Assembly: GCA_001247695.2 (NCBI GenBank)
Contig: LGRX02035283.1
Location: 1 to 64,000, forward strand
From: Cymbomonas tetramitiformis
Lineage: Eukaryota; Chlorophyta; Pyramimonadophyceae; Pyramimonadales; Pyramimonadaceae
Direction of reading: 5' to 3'
Length of the DNA: 64,000 bases
Shown here: positions 9,652 to 21,062 of the stretch, in pieces
How the letters are laid out: each line of letters starts with the position of its first letter
How positions within the stretch are numbered: the stretch's first letter is position 1
Made by a program: the position numbers and the translations under genes
Notes under the pieces: model-generated
Told to the model about the DNA's origin: nothing
Database searches by the model: none
The model's input: the letters and a program-made list of their open reading frames with translations, nothing else

Positions 9652-12489
9652 GTATGCCTAACCTTGTCCGTTGCCCACAGCAACCAGCAGTCATGTTACA
9701 CCAGTCATGTTACAGCAAAATGCTACGCCAATTCTCGAGTAGGATTGCACATGGATGTCTGATCTTTGAAATGTTGAGCATCATACATACGCACAATTCG
9801 CCTGCATGTATCACGAGTCATCATAGCTCAGACTTTATGAAGCAAAGACGACAGGTGCAAAAGGAATCAAAGCAACCGAAAATTTGCAAGAATTGGCGCG
9901 TGCACGATCCCTTGCAGCGAGGGCACTCAACATATGTTCGATGCATGTTTCATGTCTCAGGGTGTTCTAAATGTCATTTCTTTGCCGTATTGTATCGTGT
10001 CTTCCTTTATGCAACCCGCAATTGATCTGCAGCATCAGTACCACATCATGCCTTTGCAATGCATGTTTCAAGGGATTTCGAGTGCCGTCGACTGCATGTA
10101 ATGCCTTGATTTGAATTTATTGTGATGTGAGTGTTTGGGCCAATTATTAACCGCGAATCTTTGGTCATCACATTTGCTTTCATGCCTGATGTGTACGTAT
10201 ATGGAGGGCTGGGGACATGATTTTGAACAGGCCTTGTACAGGTTTGCCAACCGATACTCCACACCACCGGATCGCAGCGGTGGGTCGCTGCCTGGTATTG
10301 AAAAGGATAGATGACGATACCACTCATTGTTCGCCGCATATGTGGGGTTTAGGCAGCATGTATGTGCATACATGCTGCTTGGATTTTATATGAAAACAGG
10401 GGGACCAAACGGGGCGCTCATTTTTTACCACTTTGCAAAGGGATTAATTTTTTGAAAATTACCGTGTTGATTTTTATATAAGTGTGCACAAGGCACTCTG
10501 TCGATATCGGATATTATTGAATCTTACCCGCTCGAGGGGGAATACGTTAGGGTATGCAAGAGTATCATATTGATAAAAGACTCTGCTGTATTTTACCAAC
10601 AGGAACTCTACAGCTTTCTACAGTCCACTTATGCGACACAAAAGTACTAGCACCTGCCGGCCCCGCGCTTGCACCTATATCTATACGGTGTCACCTCCAG
10701 TCAAACACACAGATGTACAGAATTGTGGAATATCTCCCTCGTTGTTTGTTATTGCTTGTCGGCGACAGGAGTCGCCGCAATCTGGATTAGTTACGGCTTT
10801 GTTCTTTGTTCGATGACGCGCCAAAACAATGATTTAATTTTGAACCTATTGTATTTCATTTTTTAATGTACCATCACGAGCGAAAATGTGCAATGATAGT
10901 TTCGTTATTTCATATTTTTCGCAACTTTGATGACATTTTAATTACGATGATTATAAAATCAATAATGCGGACGCGGTACTCGAATTTTGCAGGGTGGCAA
11001 TATATTTTATGTTGTTGATTTGTGTTTATTGTTGGTACCGTTACGAGCTGCCCCTGCATGGTTTCAAAGTGGGCCTATATGTGCTGAAAATTGAGCACCT
11101 ACGTGGGCTCAAACTCGGCTATTATACGAGCGGAAAATCTGCCCCTACATGGACTCAAAGTCAGCCATTGTACGAGCTGAAAATCTGCCCCTGCATGGGG
11201 TCGTGGACTACGGGCTGGAATTTCTTGCAGATCATGTACCGGTCTTTCTGTGCATGATTTGATGACTCAATTCCTATATAGTGGACCTGGTCCCCTTCCC
11301 CTTCGCTTCCGGACATGATTATGTTGGCTGATCTGCTGGCGAAGCCAAAGTGCAAGTCTGACGAAGTCGTACCGCGGTACGGCAAATCGCTTTGTTGTCG
11401 CGCTTGTTGATATGTCGCGAGGATTCTTTAATCTTTGTTGATTTGTCTCTTGTTGACGAAACGTAACGATTGGTCAAATAATGCGTCATTTTCCTTTTGT
11501 TCGTACCATGATCCACACCGTCCGAATTCTTTGATTTCTTTTCAATACCGCGATTTTGGCACTTTATTCAATTATTTATTTTAAAATCGACACTTTAAGC
11601 ACGGTATTATAGATATCCCGGTCCCATTATGTTATCTTCGGTTTAAATAATCACATATGCTATTCAAGTAACTATGATGATAATGATGATGCCACCGCGA
11701 AGTAAGGTTTAATAATCGTATTCGGTCAAATCTAAGTCTCAATAAGCGAATCGCAGGATGCAAGACCAACTTCAACAGCAGATCATACTACATGAAAGTG
11801 GTATCAATATTGGATACAGGGTCTCCCATGAAACTTTTGAGATTTAATATTTTCAGATTTACTTGACAGTGTTAGAATTTTCTTCATAAACAACTATATT
11901 CTAATTTCCCTTCATGTTTTGGAATCTCTCAAGTCATACTGTTTGTTAGGGTCAGTATTTACCAATTTGTTCACCTATTTTCATTTTTTAAAGTATTTTT
12001 AATGCCGGTAATCAATAATAGTATCTCATATCTTCCTCAGTATCGCTGTTCGAGTCTTTCTTGAATCCCCCCCCCTCAACATGTATTGTCAATTCTGTGC
12101 CAATTCTTAAGCTGTCGATTTTATAATTTCACGGTACCTTGAACCAATTACTTGCTGAAATGTAACATTAACTCCCGATTAAGGTGCACGTTTGGATTTC
12201 CGAGAATACTTCGTACCATAAATCGCAAACGGCCACTGGAAATCTGCATTCATTAATAATCCAAACTCTATCAAGGTGGAGGCAATCTTAGCAAAGGCTA
12301 TTTTTCCACTTTGTCTAATCGAGAAAGAACGATATTTTGGATTATTTGCGTCACTCATGGAATCCTTGGTGGAATGATTTTGTCAGACTTAAAGGCTCAG
12401 GAACTTCCGGAGAGATTTGTGCAGCCTAAATTTCACAGGTGTCCACGAGGCTGCAACGTTTAGGCTCATGCCAATAATCTAGTGTGGTG
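9652..12489. other. AT-richer intergenic/intronic region
   Basis: Follows the last recognised exon of the + strand gene and lies 3' of the minus-strand GOST gene. A degenerate ~61-bp direct repeat containing GAGCTGAAAATCTGCCCCTG is visible at about 11042-11205. From about 10800 the sequence becomes AT-rich with no ORF of substance. Missing 3' exons of the + strand gene may lie here, but I could not identify any. Confidence 0.3.
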
Positions 12490-14612
12490 CTAAAATGTGA
12501 AAAGTTTGGAAGGAGAAGCACCGAAGTTGGCCTTGTGCGTAGGTGGGGGCCCAAATTTGGCGACCAGGCGCTGCACATTTCCCGTAGGGCCACGCTTCCT
12601 GTCATTTGGGTGCAAATATGGTGAGGAGTGGAGAAAGTCTAACGCCAGCTTGCAAATCGTGCAATAAAACAGCAGCACGACCACCTCCTGCAGGAGGTAG
12701 ATGATCCAGATGTGGGCATATGGCACATACGGGGTCCAGACGTAGACAAAGAGGCGTGGGATGAACTCAAATAACATGAAAACCAGGTACACCTTCCGCA
12801 ATTGCCGCAGCCTCTGGTTCAGATGTACTGCACTATCCTCGTGGTACATCGAGTTCGTGTGAAGCTTCAGCTCCGCAAAGGCCTTATACGACAACGGCTC
12901 GTTCCCTACAGCTTGAGTATGTTGGATTAACCTAGTGATGGGGACTAACATAACAAAGAAACACCCCAGGTCGATGCCGTGCAACACATTCTGCCAAAAC
13001 ATGAACCCCGTGGTGCTTGTGCCCTCTTGGTCGAGGATGCCTTTGATGAGGCATGCGGCGAGCTGAACAGGCATGAGGATGCAGATGATAGTCTGCTCGC
13101 CGAAAGGGATATCTGGCTGCAGGGTGAGCCAGCCGATGGCCACCACGATCGTAATCACAAATAGCAGCACGCCTCGGAGAATCCGTAGCGTGACCTCCAG
13201 TTCGATCCAACTCTCCGATGTTCCCACTGCCCCCAAGACATAGTATCGACCAGCCTGCCATCATCCACGTTATGCAACTGAGCACGAGCTACCAGCTAGA
13301 GATAGATAACTCCGCGTCAAATTTCCGTCCACCAAGACCTTAGCTTACTCAGCTAGGCGTTCTCAGCACGCAACAACTTTTGCACAGCAGGACGAAGTGG
13401 ACAGGAAAACGTATCAAGTTCACATATGCAGAGCAGGGGCAATATCACTTTCCAAGACAGGACTGCATCCAGTCGCCGATCGCAGTATTAACATAGCAAG
13501 CTTGCAGTCTATTTAAACCATTTGAAAGTAGTTTCCGAATCCGAGCCTGGAAGGTAAACAACTGGTGACGGGCGCTCGGAGATCCTCGACGGGTAGGCGG
13601 GGCGGCATGGCCCCGTGCCTGTGTCAACGCCGTGCAGGATTTGAAGAAAAGAAGCACCCCAACGATGTGGTAGATACGAGTCGAGCTACCATCTGGCCGG
13701 GTAACCGTACAATACCAAGCCAAGAATGCTATAAAATACAAAATACTCGAGGCGCCATATAGCCACGGACGGACGGCATCGCTTGCCGATAGGTGAACCC
13801 TCGCCCCACTCACGTCCTGCAAGAGGCGGCAGGAAACTTGTCATCGTAAAAAACCTGAGCAGTCTATTCCGAGAGGAGAAAAGGGGGCAGTGACTATGCT
13901 CTAAAACACAACTGATCCCGAATATCATATGGGAAGGACATTGGTATCCTAAGTCTTCCGATAAGAAATCCAGAATCAGATAGAAAAACTTCGGGGATCT
14001 TAGCCAGTGGCGAGTCACGGCCTTCCGACTTACCATATTTGTGAGCGTCAAGTTCATCGCCAAGGACACTACCAGCTCTTTGTCGCAGTTAACGTAAAAC
14101 AAGCAATATTCATCAACACCTTGTGACGGCGCTTGCCACGTAGTGTTGAATTGGTCTTCTCTGAGCTGCTTTGGGCTAAAGTTCAATATTGTCTGGACCC
14201 TCGTGTCTTTCAATAAACAATGTTTCTTATGCGTTGGGAACCCAGCATCTTCGACGATGCGTCTAGATACACTACGGTCTGCGATTACGAGGCCAATAAG
14301 CTCGGGCCTTACGCCCTTATTTCCTTTGAACTTGTTTTGAATTATAGGGAGGCGAACAAGAGGTTGGTGGCGACCACTGGATCCCTTGATGCTTGAGAAA
14401 AGTATCTCAGCTGTCCCGTTTGGAGAGAAACCAAATGGGCTTGCCAGCAGCACAACCGGCCGATTATCGTTCCGCAGCTCGATATCAGTTTTGAGAGAGC
14501 TCACCACATTTTGAAGTAGAAGAAAAACGACGAGTCGAACGTTCAGTTGAGCAAACGGGGGAAAGATGTTTTTCAAACACATCCGAGCATACGGGCTGTG
14601 TTTGAAAAACAT
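12490..14612 (-). CDS. GOST-family (GPR107/LU7TM-like) seven-TM protein
   Basis: Three exons on the minus strand join in phase 0: 14612-14034, 13816-13619 and 13254-12490, about 513 residues. Intron 1 is GT-AG (217 bp, donor GTAAGT). Intron 2 appears to be GC-AG (donor CAG|GCACGG). Exon 1 has a signal-anchor-like stretch (VRLVVFLLLQNVV), then a luminal domain with the family's ND.RPVVLLASPFGFSPNGT pattern and the DEYCLFYVNC segment. Exons 2 and 3 supply the seven-helix core, including YGASSILYFIAFLAWYCTV, HIVGVLLFFKSCTAL and an IDLGCFF segment typical of GOST helices. Family members are Golgi/endosomal trafficking proteins; localisation here is inferred. The ORF is open upstream to 14696, so Met at 14612 or 14582 is preferred by signal position only. 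The tail after residue ~480 is basic and soluble. Confidence 0.85.
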
Positions 14613-15339
14613 CCTGACAGAATGGATAGTCAAATGCCTTGTTTTCTCCTTGGTTGAAAATTGCACGAAGCTACTAAAGAGACGTTCCTTACGCAAGATT
14701 TGATATGCTTTTTACTTGGCGGTTCCCTTTTGGTTGCAATGTGGTTTGCAACTCGGTTTTCATATGAATCTCTCTGGTCTCTAACATGAAGTTTAAGCGA
14801 AGGGCTCGGGCTTTTTGACTCACGATTAGGGTTTTCATTACACAAACGCCCTACAGATGTTTGACAGAACCGGAAAACATATCTACAGTATGACGGTCCC
14901 GTCGAGTGTTTTCATCCCACGTGCGCTACTCTTGTCCCCAGAGCTTATGCATTATGTGCCAATTTCCCTGCCTCGGTCACCATACCCTAAACTGTATGAC
15001 AGCTGATGACACGCTACATGCAAATCCGCCTAACCCTACACCCCTAGCCTAAATGGACCCCCCCGGGAGCTCACTAAGCCCCCTACACCCATCCTTATAC
15101 CCACATGTTCACCACAGCCTGTACCACAGGATGGAAAACGTCACCTAACTCATGTCCCAAATCTTTGTGCACAATACCAAACCCAAAAAGAGGCTGAGTG
15201 CACGCCTTATGCTTTCGCGCCAAACCCTACCCTTCCAAGCTAAACAAGCCGTTGCGTGAGCACCATAAGCCCCCCACACACACTCTCATATCGAGGCGCG
15301 TATTGGGGAAGCCCACACCTTTTATTTGCCGTTTGGTTT
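14613..15339. other. 5' flank of GOST gene; nothing else recognised
   Basis: Presumed promoter region of the minus-strand GOST gene. Pyrimidine-rich CCCTA-type stretches occur near 15030-15070, but they are not a telomeric array. No promoter element was identified with confidence. Confidence 0.3.
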
Positions 15340-15742
15340 TGCTGGAAGTGACACCCCGACTGTCATTCCTATAGTTAGGGTGTATGACTGCCACCGGTCC
15401 CGGAACCCTAGACCCCGAACATATAACGGGAAGAGACTGAGTATTCTCCCCGATTATCTATTCTGATTGCAAGGCTCACCGGATATACAGTCCAGCTGTT
15501 ATATTCAGCAGGTTTGGTACCACGCACGCTTAATTTTACACTGCGACTTTGGCCATGATTGGCTAAACACCGACGCTTGAGATGGGGTGAGGGACCCGCG
15601 TTAGAGGGGTTTTCGGTACGGGCGGTATGGCTCAGTTACCGGGCGCGCGGTTGATTGGACATGATTGGGGTGCGCGTTATGGCAGTTTGATTTCCGTGCA
15701 GTATCGTTGGGCTGGATTTTGTTGTTTCTCGTCGCTAGCACA
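15340..15742 (+). repeat. Putative LTR of element C (first copy)
   Basis: A 403-bp block starting TGCTGGAAGTGACA and ending CTAGCACA is repeated in inverted orientation at 36569-36973. Both copies break homology at exactly these points, and the TG...CA termini are LTR-like. It lies upstream of the gag-like ORF at 28605. If chromovirus element 1 (15811-28505) is removed, the LTR-to-gag distance is only about 165 bp. This supports reading it as the 5' LTR of an older retroelement invaded by element 1. Confidence 0.55.
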
Positions 15743-15810
15743 CCGTCCGACATTGATCACGTCCTTTCGTCCCACACGACCGCGTGCAATTTGCTGTTTC
15801 CCCGATTTAT

Positions 15811-16403
15811 TGTCAGGGTTATGACCGATGATACATGTGTCATACATGTCATACGTGTCATACCTGTCAGACATGTCATACCATGTCATGTCATGTCGAG
15901 TCATGGCATATATTATAATGACAGACAGTCGTCAGTACGGTCGACTATGACTGTACATGTCATCGAGATGATAAGTCACATCATCTGTCATTTATTCAAG
16001 GAAAGACTTGAATGACACCTGTCATCGAGAGGCCGTATGTCGGACTCGAGGATGGCGAAGCAAGATACTATCTTGAAGTACCGAACGGTTCGGAGAAGAA
16101 ATCATCTTCGCTTCTAGCATGTGCGGAACAAGCATGCGGGTACGTCATATGGCGAACGCATCATTCGTTCTGCCGATACCAGTCGTTCAACCAATGCCTC
16201 GGGTTCACAACCCAATAGCGGTACCATCTGCGAGATGGGAGGCATTCGGTATAGATGAGCTAGCGTTGTGCTAGAGCAGTATCTTCTGACGAAGTCTGCA
16301 CTCATCACCCGCTCATAAGCTGTGCGCGTGTTACTGTTCAATAACACCTGCACTATCTTAGTATATCATATATATCTTAAGGCTCGCGACAGCGTCCTTA
16401 TCA
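15811..16403 (+). repeat. 5' LTR of element 1
   Basis: 593 bp, TG...CA. It contains a TGTCATACA-type short repeat near 15835-15890, which is the site of the 9-bp length difference from the 3' LTR, and an AT-rich TATATTATAATG stretch (about 15907) that could serve as a core promoter. Confidence 0.95.
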
Positions 16404-16417
16404 TTGGTATTCTATCG
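16404..16417 (+). promoter_or_regulatory. Putative primer-binding site
   Basis: TTGGTATTCTATCG directly follows the LTR. TGG one base after the LTR is the expected complement of a tRNA 3' CCA end. Element 2 has TTGGTATTCTAATC at the same place (43017). The tRNA identity was not determined. Confidence 0.65.
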
Positions 16418-16664
16418 TTAAGGCGAGAAACGAGAACTCAAGTGTGAGTGCAGCACAGATATCAATAATTTGGTGTATGCAGGTTGCGGAGCACAAATCA
16501 TATCTGGCGACGCAATCGCATAAGCACTGATATCTGATATACTGCATATATTGATCGCTGCAAAAGCGAAGAGAGTGCGCGAGGATAATCGTCGCACCTG
16601 CAGATCGTACACAGCAGCTAAGCGTCATCTACACTACGCGAAAAGGTGTGCATGCGCCATACAA

Positions 16665-16822
16665 ATGTACGGCGATCACATATGCGCGCAGAAGCGATTC
16701 GCAGCTGTAAGAAATGTATGTACGGCGATCACATATGCGCGCAGAAGCGATTCGCAGCTGTAAGAAATGTATGCGCGGCCATCATATGTACGCGCAGGAA
16801 TGATTCGCGGCTGTAAGAATTA
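16665..16822 (+). repeat. 53-bp tandem repeat, 3 units, in element 1 leader
   Basis: Three units of about 53 bp containing GCGATCACATATGCGCGCAG. The first two are nearly identical and the third is diverged. Confidence 0.85.
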
Positions 16823-19330
16823 CGCAGTATGAGATGCGGGCACGGAAAACATTAGCGGAATCATGATCCGCGCGCAAATTAGCACTCGTATCATGTGCTA
16901 AGTATATGGCGACAATATGTGCTCTTTATTAACAGCGCGCACAATTGCGATATTCATGATTGCAATAAATCACTTGCAGCGCACGACAATCATTTTGCAG
17001 TTTTATGATGACGGTGTCAATATAGTTGCAATAATCATCTGCGCATCATATGCGCGCGTCACAATATCCTCTGCAAAATATGTGTATACTTGCAGGGATC
17101 GAATCATGAATGGACGCATGATGACAATATTGCAGCATGCCACACAATACTTTGATGACTGCTGAGATATTGCAAATTATTCACTGTCAGATTTGTATAC
17201 TTACTTGCAATCAAGAGTGTGAACTGCATAAATGATGTGTGAATAGCTTACACACATGTACATGCTCAACATGGCAGATCATGAATACTCAGCAGCAACA
17301 TAATAATGTGTGCAAGATAGAGTGTGCGGAAATTGCAATGATTGCAGCACACACACACGCACATATACTTGACTTGCAGTATACACCAACATGCAGTATA
17401 TAATGAGTGCATGCAGCATATATGCATTACACTACATATACATTATATACTGAGTGACTGCAACACTGTGAATTGTGCATGCATCACTAATACGGCTTGA
17501 CCACGCTATCAGCTGTAATATATATTACCAGTTTGATCATGATAACAACTGGAATATTAGTATCACATCACAATACATTGTACATGGCACAAGGCATATT
17601 GCAGTGCATGTTAGCTATATTGGAATCATGTAAGTGTAAGGTGCCTGAAGGTAATCTCAACACCATAATTAGCTCGTCATGCTCCGACGTAGGATTTGGG
17701 AAGAGCATGTACGTTCTATGGTGGATTACTGGACGGAATGCTCACCGGAACTACATGTAAAATAAATCAAGCAACTCATTATCGTAAATGAGAATATGCC
17801 GGATTACAATAAATACTAATCTGATATATATATCATGTTGGATTATTAGTACTTGGTATACAGATCATCCTGCATGATGAATTATCTTGGTACATTGTAA
17901 TACCATTATCACCTGTATACAAGTGTGTAGTAAAGTTCCACACACACACACCACTGACTATGGTATATATAATGACATTCACTGACTCAATAAGTGAAAT
18001 GATCAACTATAATATCAACTATGTGTATGATAATATAGATACCATCCAACAAACACATGTGCGTGTTGGATGTCAGTGATGGCGATAGCTAAGGTAACAG
18101 GATAAAACTACATGCTGAAGGGCTGGATGGAGAATATCTCCAGACCCGAAGGCAGTATACAGTGTTCACAATGCAGCTGGTAACTGCTGAACACTGTCCA
18201 TACCTTTTCATTATCGCTGGAGCAAGAACAACAACCTCAATGCATTTGTGACAATTGATTCAGTAATGATCTGCACAAAAAGCATGTACCTACTCAGATC
18301 AGAACTTATATATTGAATTGACGGACATAGGTTGTTGTGGACACACACACACACATTGTGTTGTGTTAAACTGCTTAGATTATTATCAAGCTGTGTCCTG
18401 ATATATTTGGAATCTAGAGGTATCACTTTGATATACTCTTAGTTAATATATCATAGGTTCTGATAAGTTATCACTAAAGTGGCTAATCCGCTTACAAGTT
18501 GATACACCTATAAATCACCAGGAAGTGAATTAACTTCCATGGGTTTCAAATCAGTAAAACCCATATTTATGATCAACCACAGATGTTGACAATCAGAGAT
18601 ATTCACTATTATGCCATGAAAATTATCATGTGCAAAAGTGAAGTAAGTTGCAGTACTTCTGTAACTTGCGGCTTCCACACACATCGAGATATATTACTGA
18701 GGTAATATAATAAATGGCCAAAAAGGTACAAAATGGGTGAAAATCGTTGGCGATAAATTTCAAAATTGAAATTTCGACCCCATTTTATTTCAAATTATGA
18801 TTTTATACCTATTAAGGTATCAGAAAAAACATAATGACCCTGGTCATATCTCGTGTAACACCCTAGATATTAGGTGTGTAATATATAGGGGTGTACATAT
18901 TGGCTGTAACAAAATGCGTAAAAACTCCACACACATGATTTCAAAATGAAAAAAAATCGGGTTGATTTTTTTCGCTGATCTGATTATTCAGCTATCAATA
19001 AATATTCCCTGATTTATGCAGCACTTGTAACACCCTGTAACACCCTTAAAATCACGTGTGTGTGTCAGGGGTGTAACGTACCTCTAAAAAAACACGTGAC
19101 ACACAGTGAAAAATTAAATGCAGTTTTGCTTAAATATCTTTGCAAAATGTTTATACTGCTTTAATTTAACATATTTTAGGGTTACTGATGGCAAGTAACA
19201 CCCTAACATCACTGTGGGGGATAAGGGTCACTGTAACGTAACATACCCTAAATGCCACCTATATAATAGGAAACACTTCGTGTTTGGCATATTTGTCATG
19301 CTGAAATCAGCACGGACATGACAATATTTC

Positions 19331-19417
19331 GGGCAACAACCCAAGAACTGTAGGGCGACAACCCAAAAACTGCAGGGCTACAACCCAAAGACTGTAGGGC
19401 TGCAACCCTAAAACTGT
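19331..19417 (+). repeat. 22-bp tandem repeat before gag (4 units)
   Basis: Four consecutive units of the form GGGCAACAACCCAAGAACTG + TA. The same four-unit array occurs in element 2 at 47311-47397. The GGG...CCC pairing within each unit could form small RNA hairpins about 270-350 nt upstream of the gag start. Confidence 0.85.
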
Positions 19418-19682
19418 AACAGCTGCTTCCTATAAGGACTGCATGCTATATCATGAGGTATAAGGGCAACTGACAACTGCCTTATGTTCACACTTCCTTG
19501 AGGGGGGAAGAAGGTGGATATATATACATAATTACCTCATTATAATGTACAAATATACTACATGTATATAAACATACAGATATACTATATGTATATAACA
19601 TAGATATATATACTATATATATATACCAGCACACACACTCAGTTAGCTGAAGGCATCTTTGGTGTTGTGTTTTGTTTCTTAG

Positions 19683-21062
19683 ATGGCAGAAGAGGAAGAA
19701 CCAGAAATCCCAGCCATCAATCCAGATCCAGCAACATGGTTCTTTGACATCTTAGGCTCATATGATTCATTCAGTCGGTTCAAGGTTCCCAAGTGGATCG
19801 CTGGTTATGACAATACTCAGACCAGATTCGACCAGATAGGGTACTTCGACAATATCAGTCGCATGAGGCCCGATATGAGCAGATATAAGGATCCTCAGAA
19901 TGAACCAAAGGAACCAGAAGATGAGTATACAGAAGACAATGCTCCAATAGTCTTTACAGATCCTGATGATGATTCTGTTCCAGCACCAGCTCCACCCACT
20001 TTGGTTCCAAAGGTGAAAATGACACCACCTAAGGAATTTAAAGCAGGACAGGACGCAGAAGTTTGGTTGGATACAGTGGACCGGTATTTTCAGTTCACTT
20101 ATCCAGGAGTTCCAGACACGGACCTGATCACAGTATTCCTGACTCTCATCCAAAACAATGACCGACACTATTTCCAGGTCGTGGCACAGCAACCGGATGC
20201 CACATATGAGAGGGTCAGAAGGATTTTCCCCAGTCAATTTGGCAACCCCCATAAAAGATCAGTGGCTAAGAAACACCTGATGGCACTGACTCAAGGGAGC
20301 CAGACTTTCTCAGACTATTTGCGCACGTTTACGGCACTGGCTGCTTTAGCAGCAGTTGATCTGAACGATGTGTTAATAAAGGACAGATTTGTCAGCAACA
20401 TGGACCCTGATCTCCGCAGACAGTTCCAGTTAAGATTTCTAACAGAGAATGAAAGGAATAATCTGTCGTGGCCACAAACCACACAGATACTGCTCGACTT
20501 GAATTATGTTGTTCATTCGAAGCAGTCAGAGACCCTTCACTATCGGGGGCAGAAGGAGCAGTCATCAGGAGGCCCAGTCAAAAAGGACAAGGACAAGGGG
20601 CGTGGCAGAAAGCCATATGACAAATCCAACAGGAACTGGAATCAGAGCCAGAATGGCAGTCAGAACTCAAATGCCAATCAGAATCGGAGCAAAGGGAAAG
20701 GTGGAAAAGGCAAAGGTAAAGGGAAAGGAAAAGCACAGAATCCTTCTCAGCCTTGCCAACGTTGTGGTCGTACCAATCACGCCACAAAGGATTGTTTCTC
20801 CACCAAGACCCCAGATGGAAAAGCCATACAAGGCAAGCCACCAGCTCAGAATCCTTTCAGGAGACAGCAGCAACAGAATCAGGGTGCTAAGAATGAGTCC
20901 GGCAAACTCATCAATACGATCAACACCCTGGTTAAGGAGCTAAAGAGTCAGCACAGCATCAATGCAGCAGTTGCAACTCCAGCTCCAGCTTCAGCTCCAG
21001 CTCCTCATGGAAACTATCAAGGTATTGCACAGATACCAGTGTTGAGAGCACCCTCGAGGTAA
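19683..21062 (+). CDS. gag: Gag polyprotein of element 1
   Basis: 459 residues, intact. The central part (about residues 110-270) has the Retrotrans_gag-type capsid pattern, including EVWLDTVDRYFQFTYPG and FLTLIQNNDRHYF. A Lys/Gly/Asn-rich basic stretch precedes a CCHC zinc knuckle (CQRCGRTNHATKDC, about residues 358-371). The tail is Ala/Pro-rich. It packages genomic RNA in virus-like particles in the cytoplasm. The start ATG at 19683 directly follows the leader and is conserved in element 2. The pol frame lies at -1 relative to gag and is already open upstream of the gag stop, so translational frameshifting is a possible expression route. The slip site was not identified. Confidence 0.93.
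   Translation: MAEEEEPEIPAINPDPATWFFDILGSYDSFSRFKVPKWIAGYDNTQTRFDQIGYFDNISRMRPDMSRYKDPQNEPKEPEDEYTEDNAPIVFTDPDDDSVPAPAPPTLVPKVKMTPPKEFKAGQDAEVWLDTVDRYFQFTYPGVPDTDLITVFLTLIQNNDRHYFQVVAQQPDATYERVRRIFPSQFGNPHKRSVAKKHLMALTQGSQTFSDYLRTFTALAALAAVDLNDVLIKDRFVSNMDPDLRRQFQLRFLTENERNNLSWPQTTQILLDLNYVVHSKQSETLHYRGQKEQSSGGPVKKDKDKGRGRKPYDKSNRNWNQSQNGSQNSNANQNRSKGKGGKGKGKGKGKAQNPSQPCQRCGRTNHATKDCFSTKTPDGKAIQGKPPAQNPFRRQQQQNQGAKNESGKLINTINTLVKELKSQHSINAAVATPAPASAPAPHGNYQGIAQIPVLRAPSR

Larger units (their letters stand above)
16404..19682 (+). other. Long non-coding leader of element 1
   Basis: 3,279 bp between LTR and gag without a credible ORF. It contains a 53-bp tandem repeat, recurrent GTAACACCCT motifs (about 18845-19205), a 22-bp tandem repeat just before gag, and TA-rich microsatellite. 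Element 2 has the same leader: its 4,622 bp minus three later insertions gives about 3,276 bp. Such strict length conservation suggests function, for example RNA packaging or translation control, but this is inference. Confidence 0.7.

Noticed and set aside
15030..15240. Telomere-like CCCTAA repeats
   Set aside because: Only scattered CCCTA motifs, without a tandem array.
15627..15824. 65-codon + ORF starting MAQLPGARLIGHDWG
   Set aside because: Lies within the putative LTR of element C and crosses into the element 1 LTR, so it is a chance junction frame.
20506..20943. 145-codon ORF overlapping gag
   Set aside because: Out of frame with gag and pol, with a counterpart in element 2 only because the nucleotide sequence is conserved. 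No motif.
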